DNA of 64,000 nucleotides. It comes from DATEAV01 sp964575425. GTDB lineage: Bacteria; Chloroflexota; Anaerolineae; Anaerolineales; E44-bin32. The first letter of the stretch is position 1. Each line of letters begins with the position of its first letter. Below, one piece after another: positions 17,874 to 27,083 of the stretch. The stretch lies in the NCBI GenBank assembly GCA_964575425.1, contig CAZNRD010000008.1, forward strand, positions 37,517 to 101,516, given 5' to 3'. Made by a program: the position numbers and the translations under genes. The notes below the pieces were generated by a model. The model saw only the letters and a list, made by a program, of their open reading frames with translations, searched no databases and had not been told where the DNA came from.

Positions 17874-18644
17874 TCATAGCGCCCGAGATCTCCTCGCGCC
17901 GGCCATTGACTGGACGACGAGGGGCCGCAGCCCAAGCCGGTGAAGCAGGATGCGGCCCTGGAATCGCAAGTGGGCCGCAGTGGTCCGCGCCAGCTTGGCT
18001 TTCGAAACACCCGCCGCCCTTGCGTGCAACACGGTCGGGAATTCGGCCACCCGGTAGCCAAGAAGCAGGGCCCTGACCAGGATCTCCGTCCCCGCCAGGA
18101 AGCCCGACGATTCGAACGGCACGCTGTCAATCAGGGTGCGCCGGTAGGCACGGAAGAGGGAGGTGTACGTGTAAAGGCGTCGGTCGACCAGCACGCGGTA
18201 AATGAACGACGATCCCCGGCTCAACACCAGCCGATAGCCGGGCACGTTGTCGACGCCACCGCGGGGGTGGTATGGGGAGGCGGTGACCAGGTCGACGCCC
18301 TGTCCCAGGCAGGCCAGAAGCCTGGGAATCTCCGAGAAGGCATAGGTCCCGTCGCTATCAGTCGTCACAACCGTATCGCCACGCGAGGCAGCAAAGCCAG
18401 TCCGCAGGGCGGCTCCCAGCCCGCGGTTGCTTTCGTGTCGTTCAAACCGGATATCGACCCCGGCCCCAGGCTGCAATGCCTTGCGGAAGGCCTCCGCCGA
18501 GCCGTCCGTGCTTCCATCGTCCACCAAGACCAACTCAACCGGGCCTTCACGGGTGAGCTGCACCGCCACCGGCAGCAGCTCCGATCTCACCTTGCCAACG
18601 CTGCCGATCTCGTTGCAGAAGGGCACAACGATCGAAATACACAT
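17874..18644 (-). CDS. Family 2 glycosyltransferase (polyprenyl-phosphate sugar synthase type)
   Basis: 256 residues, GT-A fold. ISIVVPFCNEIGSVGKV is the first nucleotide-binding strand, ELVLVDDGSTDGSAEAF carries the conserved D-D, and TVVTTDSDGTYAFSEIP provides the DxD-like metal site. Length and the GYRVAEFPTVLHARAAGVSK tail resemble dolichyl/polyprenyl-phosphate mannose synthases without a C-terminal membrane domain. Cytoplasmic face of the membrane; donor sugar unknown. Confidence 0.85.
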   Translation of the reverse strand: MCISIVVPFCNEIGSVGKVRSELLPVAVQLTREGPVELVLVDDGSTDGSAEAFRKALQPGAGVDIRFERHESNRGLGAALRTGFAASRGDTVVTTDSDGTYAFSEIPRLLACLGQGVDLVTASPYHPRGGVDNVPGYRLVLSRGSSFIYRVLVDRRLYTYTSLFRAYRRTLIDSVPFESSGFLAGTEILVRALLLGYRVAEFPTVLHARAAGVSKAKLARTTAAHLRFQGRILLHRLGLRPLVVQSMAGARRSRAL

Positions 18645-18652
18645 CGCACGGC

Positions 18653-19693
18653 CTAGGCGGGCGCAATCGGCATCATCGCCGGACGAAGGTCGCGGGGCTC
18701 CCGACCGCCGTGGTGGGCTGCATCCCTGAGCCGCTGCAATACCTCACGCCGTATCGCAGTTGCCAGGAGCAGGGCCCGCTTGCCCTCGTTGGCCGATACC
18801 ACCGGCTGCCTGTTGTCCAGGACGCAGTCGACGAAATGCTGCAGCTCGGAATACAGCGGTTCCTGGGTCGGGACGTGGATGCCTTCCAGGATGCTCTCCT
18901 GGCGATACTTGATTCCACGCTGGTTGTGATTCAGGTACTCAGCCGTTGTCCGACGATGAACCGCTATGCTCTTGTTGAGCAAGTCGGCCTCTACATAAGC
19001 CTCCAGGGCAGTCACCTCTATGGAGCGGATCTTCTGCTCGGTGACACGCGAGGCGGTCATCGTCACCAACGGCCCGGCGCCAAAGCCAAGGTGGACCACT
19101 GCGTGATCGATGTCGCCGTCGTGCGCCGTGAGGCCAAAAGCGCTGAACGAGTCGGGTTCCTGCCCGGTGAGATCAAGGGCAAGGTCGATGTCGTGGATCA
19201 TGAGGTCCAGTACAACGTCAACGTCGTGGTTGCTGCCTCCGAAGGCGCTCAGCCGCCGCATCGCGATCGCCAGCGGAGTCTTGTCCTCAAGGACGTTCTT
19301 GAGTTCTGTGTAGGCCGGGTTGAACCGTTCGATGTGCCCAACCTGCAAGATGACCCCGGCCGAGGCGGATGCCTCTGCCAGCGCGTCCGCTTGCTCGATC
19401 GTCTCGGCCAGCGGCTTCTCCACCAACACGGGGATCCCTCGTTGGACGCACGTCATCGCAAGATCGAAATGGACTGGCGTGGGCGTGGCTAAGCTTACCG
19501 CCTCAACCTCTGCCAGGAGGCTATCCACACTGGGGAACGCCACCACCTCGTACCGTGCGGCGATTTCCTCCGAGAGGTTCGGGACAAGGTCGTACACGCC
19601 AACGAGCTGCGCCCTCCGCAAGGTCGAGAAGACGCGGCAGTGCTGCTGCCCCATTCGCCCAAGACCGATCACGCCTACGCGCAATTGCTCCAT
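18653..19693 (-). CDS. Gfo/Idh/MocA-family sugar dehydrogenase (WbpB/WlbA-like)
   Basis: 346 residues. N-terminal Rossmann LRVGVIGLGRMGQQHCRVF, then the EKPLAETIEQAD box with the conserved lysine, and a C-terminal substrate domain with the DLMIHDIDLALDL signature. Start at 19693 is set by AGGAGG eight bases upstream. By family and context it is likely the NAD-dependent 3-dehydrogenase that makes UDP-2-acetamido-3-keto sugars for the following DegT aminotransferase. Confidence in family is high, in exact substrate moderate. Confidence 0.87.
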   Translation of the reverse strand: MEQLRVGVIGLGRMGQQHCRVFSTLRRAQLVGVYDLVPNLSEEIAARYEVVAFPSVDSLLAEVEAVSLATPTPVHFDLAMTCVQRGIPVLVEKPLAETIEQADALAEASASAGVILQVGHIERFNPAYTELKNVLEDKTPLAIAMRRLSAFGGSNHDVDVVLDLMIHDIDLALDLTGQEPDSFSAFGLTAHDGDIDHAVVHLGFGAGPLVTMTASRVTEQKIRSIEVTALEAYVEADLLNKSIAVHRRTTAEYLNHNQRGIKYRQESILEGIHVPTQEPLYSELQHFVDCVLDNRQPVVSANEGKRALLLATAIRREVLQRLRDAAHHGGREPRDLRPAMMPIAPA

Positions 19694-19728
19694 GGCGCTC
19701 CTCCTGCTGCCACCAGACAAGGCACCGA

Positions 19729-20835
19729 CTAAGCGGCGCCAACATCCGCCTTGCGGATGTTCTCCATCGCCGTCACCACAGCCTCTACCACCCGGTCCAG
19801 GTCCTGTTGGTTGAGCGAAGGATGGACAGGCAGTGACATGACTTCCCGGCTTGCCTTTTCGCTCTCAACCAGATCTGCGCCCGAACCCATCCACTGGTAG
19901 GAGGGCTGCTGAGGGATAGGTGCCGGATAGTACACGCCCACGGCGACCCCCTGTTCGATGATGAGTGGCACCAACCGGCCCCTGTCCTGGACTCGGATGG
20001 TGTATTGGTGGAACACATGCTCGGCGCCTCGCCGAACGCGCGGTGTCACCACCCCGGGGATGTCCCGCAGGCGCTGTGTGAGGTAGGTCGCGTTTGCTTG
20101 CCGTTGCGTGTTCCACGTCTTGAGCTTGGGAAGCTGCGCCAAGCCGATGGCCGCCTGGAGATCGGTCATGCACATGTTGTAGCCGAGCATCTCGTGAACA
20201 TATCGTCGCTGGCTGCCATGTTCCCGGAGCATTCGGGCGCGCTCCGCCACAGCCGCCTCGTTCGTGACGATCATGCCGCCTTCTCCGGTCGTCATGTTCT
20301 TGGTGGCATAGAAGGAGAAACAGGCCGTGCCGTATTCGCCTACCCGCCGACCGTTCAGCGTCGCACCATGCGCCTGGCATGCGTCCTGGATCACGACCAG
20401 GTGATGCCCTCGGGCGATCTCGCAGATTGCTTCCATGTCGCACATTTGCCCATACAGATGAACCGGCACAATAGCCCGCGTGCGCGGGGTGATCCGTGAC
20501 TCCACGTCGGAGGGGTCGAGGGTGAAGGTGTCTGGCTCTATGTCGGCAAATACCGGGCGGGCACCCACGAAGCGTGCGCAGTCGGCCGAGGCGATGAAGC
20601 TGAACGCTGGCGTGATCACCTCGTCTTCCGGCCCAATACCATGCGCCAGCAGAGCCACATGCAGCGAGCACGTCCCGGATGTCAGGGCGATGGCATACTC
20701 CGCCCCCACGTAGGCTCCAAAACGCTCCTCAAACTCGCGAACCCTCGGACCGTGGGCAAGCTGCCCCGACTCGAGCACTGCCAGAAGGCCGGCTTTCTCT
20801 TCCTCGCCGATTTGTGGACGCGAGATCGGTATCAT
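19729..20835 (-). CDS. DegT/DnrJ/EryC1/StrS aminotransferase (WbpE/WlbC-like)
   Basis: 368 residues from MIPISRPQIG. PLP lysine is in SFYATKNMTTGEGG; other family signatures are EYAIALTSGTCSLHVALLAHG, PAFSFIASADCARFVGA and VIQDACQAHGA. A strong AGGAGGG site precedes the start, and its ATG overlaps the stop of the acetyltransferase gene (ATGA), indicating coupling. Expected to transaminate the 3-keto group of a nucleotide sugar, preparing it for N-acetylation by the upstream-encoded enzyme. Confidence 0.9.
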   Translation of the reverse strand: MIPISRPQIGEEEKAGLLAVLESGQLAHGPRVREFEERFGAYVGAEYAIALTSGTCSLHVALLAHGIGPEDEVITPAFSFIASADCARFVGARPVFADIEPDTFTLDPSDVESRITPRTRAIVPVHLYGQMCDMEAICEIARGHHLVVIQDACQAHGATLNGRRVGEYGTACFSFYATKNMTTGEGGMIVTNEAAVAERARMLREHGSQRRYVHEMLGYNMCMTDLQAAIGLAQLPKLKTWNTQRQANATYLTQRLRDIPGVVTPRVRRGAEHVFHQYTIRVQDRGRLVPLIIEQGVAVGVYYPAPIPQQPSYQWMGSGADLVESEKASREVMSLPVHPSLNQQDLDRVVEAVVTAMENIRKADVGAA

Positions 20836-21419
20836 GAGTTCCCTCCTGGCTGGAAGGTCCAGCCATCCTGCGGGCAGCGATAGCCTCCTGCGCCTTCGGG
20901 TTCTAGCCGGCGGCCGCAGCGGCACACGTACCCGACGTCACGGGCCGGTACCCCGACAACGAGCGTATGATCCGCCACGTCACGAACGACGACGGAACCC
21001 GCCGCGACCATCGCAAACCGGCCTACAGTCACACCCGGCAGGATCAACGCGCCCGCTCCAATCGACGCACCATATCGAATCAGAATCGGCTCCACGGTCC
21101 AGTCATTGGCCGACTTGAGCACTCCCTCGGGCGTGATCGCCCGGGGATAGGTGTCGTTTGTCAGACATGCTTGTGGCCCCAGGAATACACCGCTTTCAAC
21201 TGTCGCGCCGTGATAGACAAGGGCACTGTTTTGAATCTTGACGTTGTCGCCAATCGTCACGCCGACGTCGATGTAGACATCCTTGCCGATGATGCACGTG
21301 TGTCCGATCCGTGCCCCTTCGCGAACTTGAGCGCGGTGCCAGATCGAGGTGCCCGGCCCAACCTCTGCGTCAGGCGAAACGTCGGCAGACGGATGAATGC
21401 GCGCAGTCGGATCTATCAT
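20832..21419 (-). CDS. Left-handed beta-helix N-acetyltransferase (WbpD/WlbB-like)
   Basis: 195 residues of hexapeptide repeats (IHPSADVSPDAEVGPGTSIWHRAQVREGARIG through GAGALILPGVTVGRFAMVAAGSVV when read in segments), with the conserved VYHGATVESGVFLGP turn containing the catalytic-type His. WbpD-like enzymes acetylate the 3-amino group of UDP-2-acetamido-3-amino sugars. The C-terminus adds a zinc-ribbon-like YVCRCGRRL...YRCPQDG tail. First of the acetyltransferase-aminotransferase-dehydrogenase block, about 120 bases after the O-antigen-ligase-like gene. Confidence 0.88.
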   Translation of the reverse strand: MIDPTARIHPSADVSPDAEVGPGTSIWHRAQVREGARIGHTCIIGKDVYIDVGVTIGDNVKIQNSALVYHGATVESGVFLGPQACLTNDTYPRAITPEGVLKSANDWTVEPILIRYGASIGAGALILPGVTVGRFAMVAAGSVVVRDVADHTLVVGVPARDVGYVCRCGRRLEPEGAGGYRCPQDGWTFQPGGNS

Positions 21420-21540
21420 GAATGCCGCCCTCGGGGTCGATTGGGTGTGAGACGTCTGCGGGGAGTCTGGGCGATGCGCCTTGCGATCGTTGCTGCACGC
21501 CCCCGTCGGCCATCAGCCGGGCCCTGCGGCAGGCTGCAGC

Positions 21541-23309
21541 CTAGGGTTGCAGCAACGCTGACTTCTGGGCCGCACGGTCCGCCAGGTCAGTGCGGTCTTG
21601 TGTGGTCCACCACCAGGCGTACACGCCGAGCTCTTCCGATGCTTCGTGGATACCCTCAAACAAGGGTCGGGCCTGGTCCAGCGCACCAAGCCAAGTCAGG
21701 TTGTAGGCCAGCGCCTTGCGGATGCCCCGGTGGCCCGCGTCGAGGGCGAATGCCACTCGTAGTGGCTCAAGCGCTCGCCCGTAGTCTCCCGCATCCATGG
21801 CCATCAGCCCAAGCCGGTAGTTCGCGCTGACATTGCCTGGGTGCAGGACCACCGCCCGAGAAAGGAGGTCGGCAGCCAAATCCCGATCGTCGGACGAGCC
21901 ATCACCGACTTCCGGGGGCGACGGCCAGTGACGCAGGTCCTCTCGGGCCAGGAGGACGCTACCTATGTTGGCCAGCCCGGCGGACAGCACCTGACGTCGA
22001 AACACGGCGAGAAGCAAGACAACCACCGCGCCGATCACCGTCCACTTGGGACGGAAAAGCGTCGGCCTCCGCAGTGCGTGCATGATCGCAGCAGGCCGTT
22101 CCCACTCTACTGCGCGCACAGCCCCAAAACCCATCGCGGCCACGCCGAAAGGGAGGAGGAGGAACCCCACCCCTCCAGTGGTGAACAACGGGTCCTCGAC
22201 CAAGCCCATCACCAGAAGGGCAACGATTGACCCCGCAGCCGCACCACGCAGCTGGGCTGCTGGCTCCTCCGCCAGCGAATCTCTCCCCCTTCTCGCCCGA
22301 AGACATCCGATGGCACCCGACGCCAGAGCCATGAAGCTCACGAGCCCTATGGCTCCCATCTCCATCAGCAAGTCCAGGTACAGATTGTGGCTTGTCGTTG
22401 TGAACAATGCGGGGATCAGGAGGATGTATCGCGAGTACAGTCCGGCAAACGATGCTAGCCCTCCGCCCGTGAGCAGGAACTCACCGGCCAGCCTGGTGGC
22501 ATTGTGGATCAGCTCCAGTCTTTGGCCAACTTGTGGGCTCTGCGCGATGCCTGGCCAACCGCCGGCCACAAGCCACGCACCGGCCAGCAACAATGCAGCC
22601 AGAACCGGTAGACCAAACAGGCACAGCACCCGCAAGCGGCGGCGCCATCCGGTCTCACACCTGGTGGACGGAACCGCGAGAGCGAACAGCATCCCAGCGC
22701 CTGCTCCGAGCCACGCGCTGTGCTCCCCACTTGCCCGAAGCCCGACGATAAGAGCGGCCAGCGCGCCAATGGTCAAAGAGAACGCAAGCTGGCGATGAGA
22801 CCTGACCCCTTGAAGGAGTGCAGGAAGGGCAAAGGGGGCTGTCAAGGCCATCAGGCCGGCGAAAATATGTCTGTTCTTGCTGCGAATGGCCCGACCTCGG
22901 CCCCCCTCGCCTCTGCTACCCAGGTCAGCAGCGCCCCCAGCGAAGTGAGCATTCCAAGACCAACCATCCCTCCGACGACGAATCCCTGGTTCTCGCGCGG
23001 TTGGCGTGCGATGGAATAGTACAGCAGCACGGCCACAAGGATGAGACCTGCCTTGCCCAGCGCGGCTGTTCGGTCGTATGCCGTCCAGACCCCGAGTGCC
23101 CCGGCCGCGAGGAAGCCCGCAATTGCCCAATCAAGACCGGTCTGGAATCGGCGACGATCCCCCCAGATGACGACGGCTGCCCAGGGGACCACCACCAGGC
23201 CCAGCAGTGCCCACTCCACCCCAGGTGGCAGCATCCACGTCAGAGCTGCCGCGGCGGTGAGGCCGAGCAAGACCAAGTCGAATCTTCGACTCGTGACGAA
23301 CAGGCGCAT
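21541..23309 (-). pseudogene. O-antigen-ligase-family membrane protein with TPR tail, frameshifted
   Basis: The N-terminal 152 residues (MRLFVTSRRFDLVLLGLTA onward, start 23309, 5 bases after the radical SAM gene's start region) are in one frame and stop at 22851; the remainder, from IFAGLMALTAPFALPALL to the TPR-rich C-terminus (HPGNVSANYRLGLMAMDAG, GYGRALEPL-like repeats), is in another. Restoring one base between 22868 and 22869 gives RTDNIFAGLMALTAPF, exactly the 'N-x-F-A' junction common in Wzy/WaaL-type proteins. So this is one gene of about 590 residues with a single-base deletion, real or from sequencing. The intact product would be an inner-membrane ligase or polymerase for the glycan. 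Confidence 0.78.
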
Positions 23310-23313
23310 GCGC

Positions 23314-24957
23314 CTAGTCGCCCGCCTGCCAGCGCAGGTGCTGCAGACCCACGCTCAGTGCGGTTCTGAACGTTGAGCGGTCAAAGAGGAGCATCTTGAG
23401 GTAGGTGAACGCCGGACCAGGCCTGAGGGCCCACTCCCGGAACGCCCGTTTCTGCCAGTAGAGAAGTCGCTCAGCCGAGAGCCCTGGGTAGTCAAGTACC
23501 GTCTCTTTGTCCATATCCACCTGCTCCCAGCGAGTGCCTTGCCGGAACCAGCCGTTCTTCACCACCTCAAAGAAGAAGGGGGTGCCGGGATGGGGCGCTG
23601 CTACATGGAACAGGGCAATGTCGAGCGGAAGCTCCTTGGCGAACCGGATCGTCTGGCGGATGGATTCCTCCGTCTCCCCGGGGAGCCCGACGATGAAATA
23701 GCCCCAGTTCCGGATTCCGGCCTTCTTCGCCCAGCGGAGGGCACGTCCTACTTTCGCGGGATTGGTGCCCTTGCGGGCGCGCTTCAGGATCTGCTCGTCC
23801 CCGCTTTCGATCCCCCACGAGATGTACCAGCAGCCGGACCTGCCCATCAGCTGCAGCATCTCCTCGTCGACATAGTCCACCCGGCTGTTACAGGTCCAGC
23901 GGATGTCGATGCCGGAGTCGATGATCCGCTGGCATAGATCGACCACCTGATCCCTGTTGACGGTGAACAGGTCGGCGTACATGTGGATGTTGCTGATCCC
24001 CAGGCGCTTGAGCTGCCAGAGTTCCTCCATGATGAGCTGCGGGGATCGCAGACGTACGCTGTACTGGTAGTTGACGTGCTTGATGCAGAAAATGCAGCCC
24101 GCCGGGCAGCCACGGCTGGTGACAATGAAGGTGAACGGTCCCTTCATCAGAGGCATGCGGTACTTCTGCAGCGGCAGCAGATCGTGCCGCGGGACGGGCA
24201 GGCCGTCGAGATCGGCAATGAATGGCCGCGCGGCGTTGACCACGACCTCGTCGCCACGTCTCCAGACCAGTCCTTTGATACCTGCCAGATCCACCGTGCC
24301 GGCCGCGTCGATCGAAGGCCTGTACTCGGCATCGTGGTCGGCGAACAGTCGGCACAGGGACTCGTCGCGCTGGTCGATTCTCCCCTCCAGGTGATCTAGC
24401 AGGTCGCGGAGCGTGAGCTCCGGCTCACCCAGCAGGATGTAGTCCAGGCTGGGATACGGACGCATCGTCTCCCTCGGGATGGGGGTGACATGCGTCCCGA
24501 AGGCGATCGTCCGCGCCCCGCAAGCCTTGGCCAGGAAAGTTCCATACATGTCGTTTTCAAGGGTCGGTGCCGTCACCTGGGTCAGGTAGTACTTGGGTCG
24601 ATGAGCATCAAGCAGGCGAGCGAATTCCGGCCATCCCATCCGCTCAGCGTTCGCATCGATGACCTTGACCGTGTACGTGGGGGTTAGCATCGCCGCCAGC
24701 TGGGCCAGAGAGACCTGAGGCCATACCATGTTCTCGCGAGTTCGCCTTCCGACGCGGTGCTGGCATCGAATCCACAGGTCACCGTCCGGCGTCGGCGGGT
24801 TGACGAGCAGGACGTCCACCTTCTCAGCGGACGCCGCCGACCGGCTAATCCCTTGCCGAACAATCTCATCCGCATCGGCGAAGTCCGCCATGCGCAACCT
24901 CGGCACCCGCCGGGAGCCCATGTTCTCTTCATGTCTGTCCAATTGCGATGCGCTCAC
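23314..24957 (-). CDS. B12-binding-domain radical SAM enzyme
   Basis: 547 residues. The N-terminal third resembles a cobalamin-binding Rossmann domain (VDVLLVNPPTPDGDLW, MLTPTYTVKVIDANAERM, YILLGEPELTLRDLLDHL). The radical SAM core starts with TSRGCPAGCIFCIKH, the CxxxCxxC cluster motif, followed by NIHMYADLFTVNRDQVVDLC and the SAM-binding GIESGDEQILKRARKG. Class-B family members perform methylations or rearrangements on unactivated carbons. It is unusual as an integral gene between a GT2 and an O-antigen ligase; a methylated sugar or lipid carrier modification is plausible but unproven. Confidence 0.87.
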   Translation of the reverse strand: MSASQLDRHEENMGSRRVPRLRMADFADADEIVRQGISRSAASAEKVDVLLVNPPTPDGDLWIRCQHRVGRRTRENMVWPQVSLAQLAAMLTPTYTVKVIDANAERMGWPEFARLLDAHRPKYYLTQVTAPTLENDMYGTFLAKACGARTIAFGTHVTPIPRETMRPYPSLDYILLGEPELTLRDLLDHLEGRIDQRDESLCRLFADHDAEYRPSIDAAGTVDLAGIKGLVWRRGDEVVVNAARPFIADLDGLPVPRHDLLPLQKYRMPLMKGPFTFIVTSRGCPAGCIFCIKHVNYQYSVRLRSPQLIMEELWQLKRLGISNIHMYADLFTVNRDQVVDLCQRIIDSGIDIRWTCNSRVDYVDEEMLQLMGRSGCWYISWGIESGDEQILKRARKGTNPAKVGRALRWAKKAGIRNWGYFIVGLPGETEESIRQTIRFAKELPLDIALFHVAAPHPGTPFFFEVVKNGWFRQGTRWEQVDMDKETVLDYPGLSAERLLYWQKRAFREWALRPGPAFTYLKMLLFDRSTFRTALSVGLQHLRWQAGD

Positions 24958-24967
24958 ATCGACCTCT

Positions 24968-26164
24968 CTATACCGCGGCCATATCCTTCTTGATCATAAC
25001 ACTTCGCTGACTCAGTTCCTCCAACACCCGCATCAAGACCCAGGACAACATGAGCTGAATGCCAACCAGGACAAGCAGAGCACTGCCTAGCAGATACAAC
25101 CACAGTCTGGCAATGTCCCAACCCGATACCCCCAGGCCCAGGCTGACACCGGCGACCGTCAACCCAACGGCCAGGACAAGGGCCCCCATCCAGCCGAAGT
25201 GGTGATCCAGCGACGGATTGAACAGCGGACGGCCAAACAGGCCTTGCCGGACCGGAGTCTGGTAGAAGAGGGTCACCAAGTAGTTGAAGGTCGAGCCCAG
25301 CGCAAACACACTGATCCCCCCCACTGCCGCCACCAACGCGCCGAACAGCGAGGCGACCCCCCAGGGACCGAGCGTTGTCACACCGCTCAGCCGGAGCGCA
25401 ACCAGGGCCGCACCGACACCTGCCGCAAACAACATGCCGGCCACGCCGATCCAACCAAGTATCCGCACCGGGTTGTAGCTCAACGCCGTCCACAGGATGG
25501 AATGCAGAAACACCGACCCATCTCGGATAACGCTCAGCTTGGACCGGCCAACCCGCTCACTGTACGGGATAGGCGTCTCCGCCATGCGCAGGTTCTCGTG
25601 GACCGCCCGGGTGCTCATCACCGGGGTGAGGTTGAGGCCATCCGGCAAGGGGTAGAGCCGCTCCAGGATGCTCCGTTTGAAGACCCGCATCCCACTGGCG
25701 CTGTCGCTGACGCGCTGGGCTCCAACGACAGAAAGCAGCGCGGCGAAGAACAGGTTCCCAAGGCGTCGTGTCAAAGGCATTTTGGATGCCGCGCCGGCCA
25801 TGCGCGAGCCGATAGCCAAGTCTGAGCCATTCATCACCAGCCGACAGAGCTCGGGAAAGTACTCCGGGGGATATGTGCCATCGGCGTCTAAGAAGCCGAT
25901 CAGCTCTCCCCGCGCCCAGGAGAACCCCGTCTTGAGCGCTGCCCCGTAACCTCGGTTGCGAGGGTGGCGAATCAGTGTGACTCCTTCTACGGCTGCCGCC
26001 ACCTCCGCCGTGCGGTCACATGATCCATCATCGACGATGAGCAGCTCCAGGCAGTTGATGCCAATCTCGGCCAGGCGATCGCGCGTCGCAAGCACTCGCC
26101 GGGCAATGTCGGCAATTCCACGTTCTTCGTTGAACGCCGGGATAACAACCGAGAAGTCCGTCAT
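24968..26164 (-). CDS. GT2 glycosyltransferase with C-terminal membrane helices (GtrB/DPM-like)
   Basis: 398 residues from MTDFSVVIPAFNEERGIADI. Cytoplasmic GT-A domain with ELLIVDDGSCDRTAEVA and ELIGFLDADGTYPPEYFPEL, then GSRMAGAASKMPLTRRLGN, and about four C-terminal TM segments (ILGWIGVAGMLFAAGVGAA etc.). That architecture fits polyprenyl-phosphate glucose/mannose synthases. The ATG overlaps the stop of the upstream acyltransferase (ATGA) and GGAGGAGG precedes it, which rules out the much longer open frame. Confidence 0.87.
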   Translation of the reverse strand: MTDFSVVIPAFNEERGIADIARRVLATRDRLAEIGINCLELLIVDDGSCDRTAEVAAAVEGVTLIRHPRNRGYGAALKTGFSWARGELIGFLDADGTYPPEYFPELCRLVMNGSDLAIGSRMAGAASKMPLTRRLGNLFFAALLSVVGAQRVSDSASGMRVFKRSILERLYPLPDGLNLTPVMSTRAVHENLRMAETPIPYSERVGRSKLSVIRDGSVFLHSILWTALSYNPVRILGWIGVAGMLFAAGVGAALVALRLSGVTTLGPWGVASLFGALVAAVGGISVFALGSTFNYLVTLFYQTPVRQGLFGRPLFNPSLDHHFGWMGALVLAVGLTVAGVSLGLGVSGWDIARLWLYLLGSALLVLVGIQLMLSWVLMRVLEELSQRSVMIKKDMAAV

Positions 26165-27006
26165 GACTCCTCCTCCACAGGCATCTGGTAGATCACGCGA
26201 GAGCGTGACTTGCCCTCGGTCCCGCCAATGGTCCGGACCGGCTTGGCCGGGATGCCGGCCACCACGGTGTGCGGGGGAACATCGCGTGTGACTACGGCAC
26301 CGGCTGCCACGACCGCTCCCCGGCCGATCCGCACACCGTCGGTGACAATCACCCCCGATCCAAGCCACACGTCTTCCTCGATCACAATCCCCTGGGCGGT
26401 GATGCCCTGCTCGATGAACGGGCGATGCGGATCGTCAAAGACATGATCAACCGCCAGGATCTGGCAGAAAGGCGACGTGTACACGCGGTCGCCAATCTCG
26501 ACACCTCCCTGGCCGCGTATCACCGTGTACTCCCCGACCAAGCTGTCACATCCAATCCGGATGCCTGCATGGGGAAGGCTTCGGAAGTTGTAGACGTGAA
26601 GCACCGATCCATACATCACGACCGTCCCGGCGCCGATCTCGATTCCCGATGGGCACGCGTGCAAGTAAACGCCCTCATCAAGATATACCCCATGGCCGAG
26701 TCGGATTCGGTCGGCGAATCGAAGCCGGACCCCGTGCTCGATGCCGGCCCAGCCGTCCATGTTCAGGATCAGCCGATACAAAACGGCGCGCAGGCCTAGT
26801 CCGATGATACCGGGGACCCATCCGATCAAGGCGAACAGGGTCTGTTCGAGTACATAGCGGCCAACGCCGGAAGCCTGGCGGTCAAGGTACAGGCGAAGGC
26901 GACGGCGCGCGGCGGCCAAAGTGGGAGCGGGCGGCATAGTGGCTTCCGTAGCGTCTGATGATCTGCGGCGACCTGCCTCGGGAAAGTACGGCCCGCGACC
27001 TGGCAT
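26161..27006 (-). CDS. Hexapeptide-repeat acyltransferase (WbbJ-like)
   Basis: About 281 residues. N-terminal part has an amphipathic/hydrophobic stretch (FALIGWVPGIIGLGLRAVLYRLI) seen in colanic-acid-type acetyltransferases; the C-terminal half is a left-handed beta-helix (IGAGTVVMYGSVLHVYNF, DVWLGSGVIVTDGVRIGRGA, VTRDVPPHTVVAGIPAKPV), with a His in SPFCQILAVDHVFDDPHRPF at the expected catalytic turn. Start chosen at the ATG at 27006 behind a GGAAGGG-type site; an ATG at 26934 is also possible. Likely O-acetylates a glycan intermediate. Confidence 0.83.
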   Translation of the reverse strand: MPGRGPYFPEAGRRRSSDATEATMPPAPTLAAARRRLRLYLDRQASGVGRYVLEQTLFALIGWVPGIIGLGLRAVLYRLILNMDGWAGIEHGVRLRFADRIRLGHGVYLDEGVYLHACPSGIEIGAGTVVMYGSVLHVYNFRSLPHAGIRIGCDSLVGEYTVIRGQGGVEIGDRVYTSPFCQILAVDHVFDDPHRPFIEQGITAQGIVIEEDVWLGSGVIVTDGVRIGRGAVVAAGAVVTRDVPPHTVVAGIPAKPVRTIGGTEGKSRSRVIYQMPVEEES

Positions 27007-27083
27007 GCTCCGCCCTTCCGACAAGACGGGATGACCGATGAAATGCTTTGGCGTGGGTCTTCGGGCGGCTCGCGTGCTCGGCG

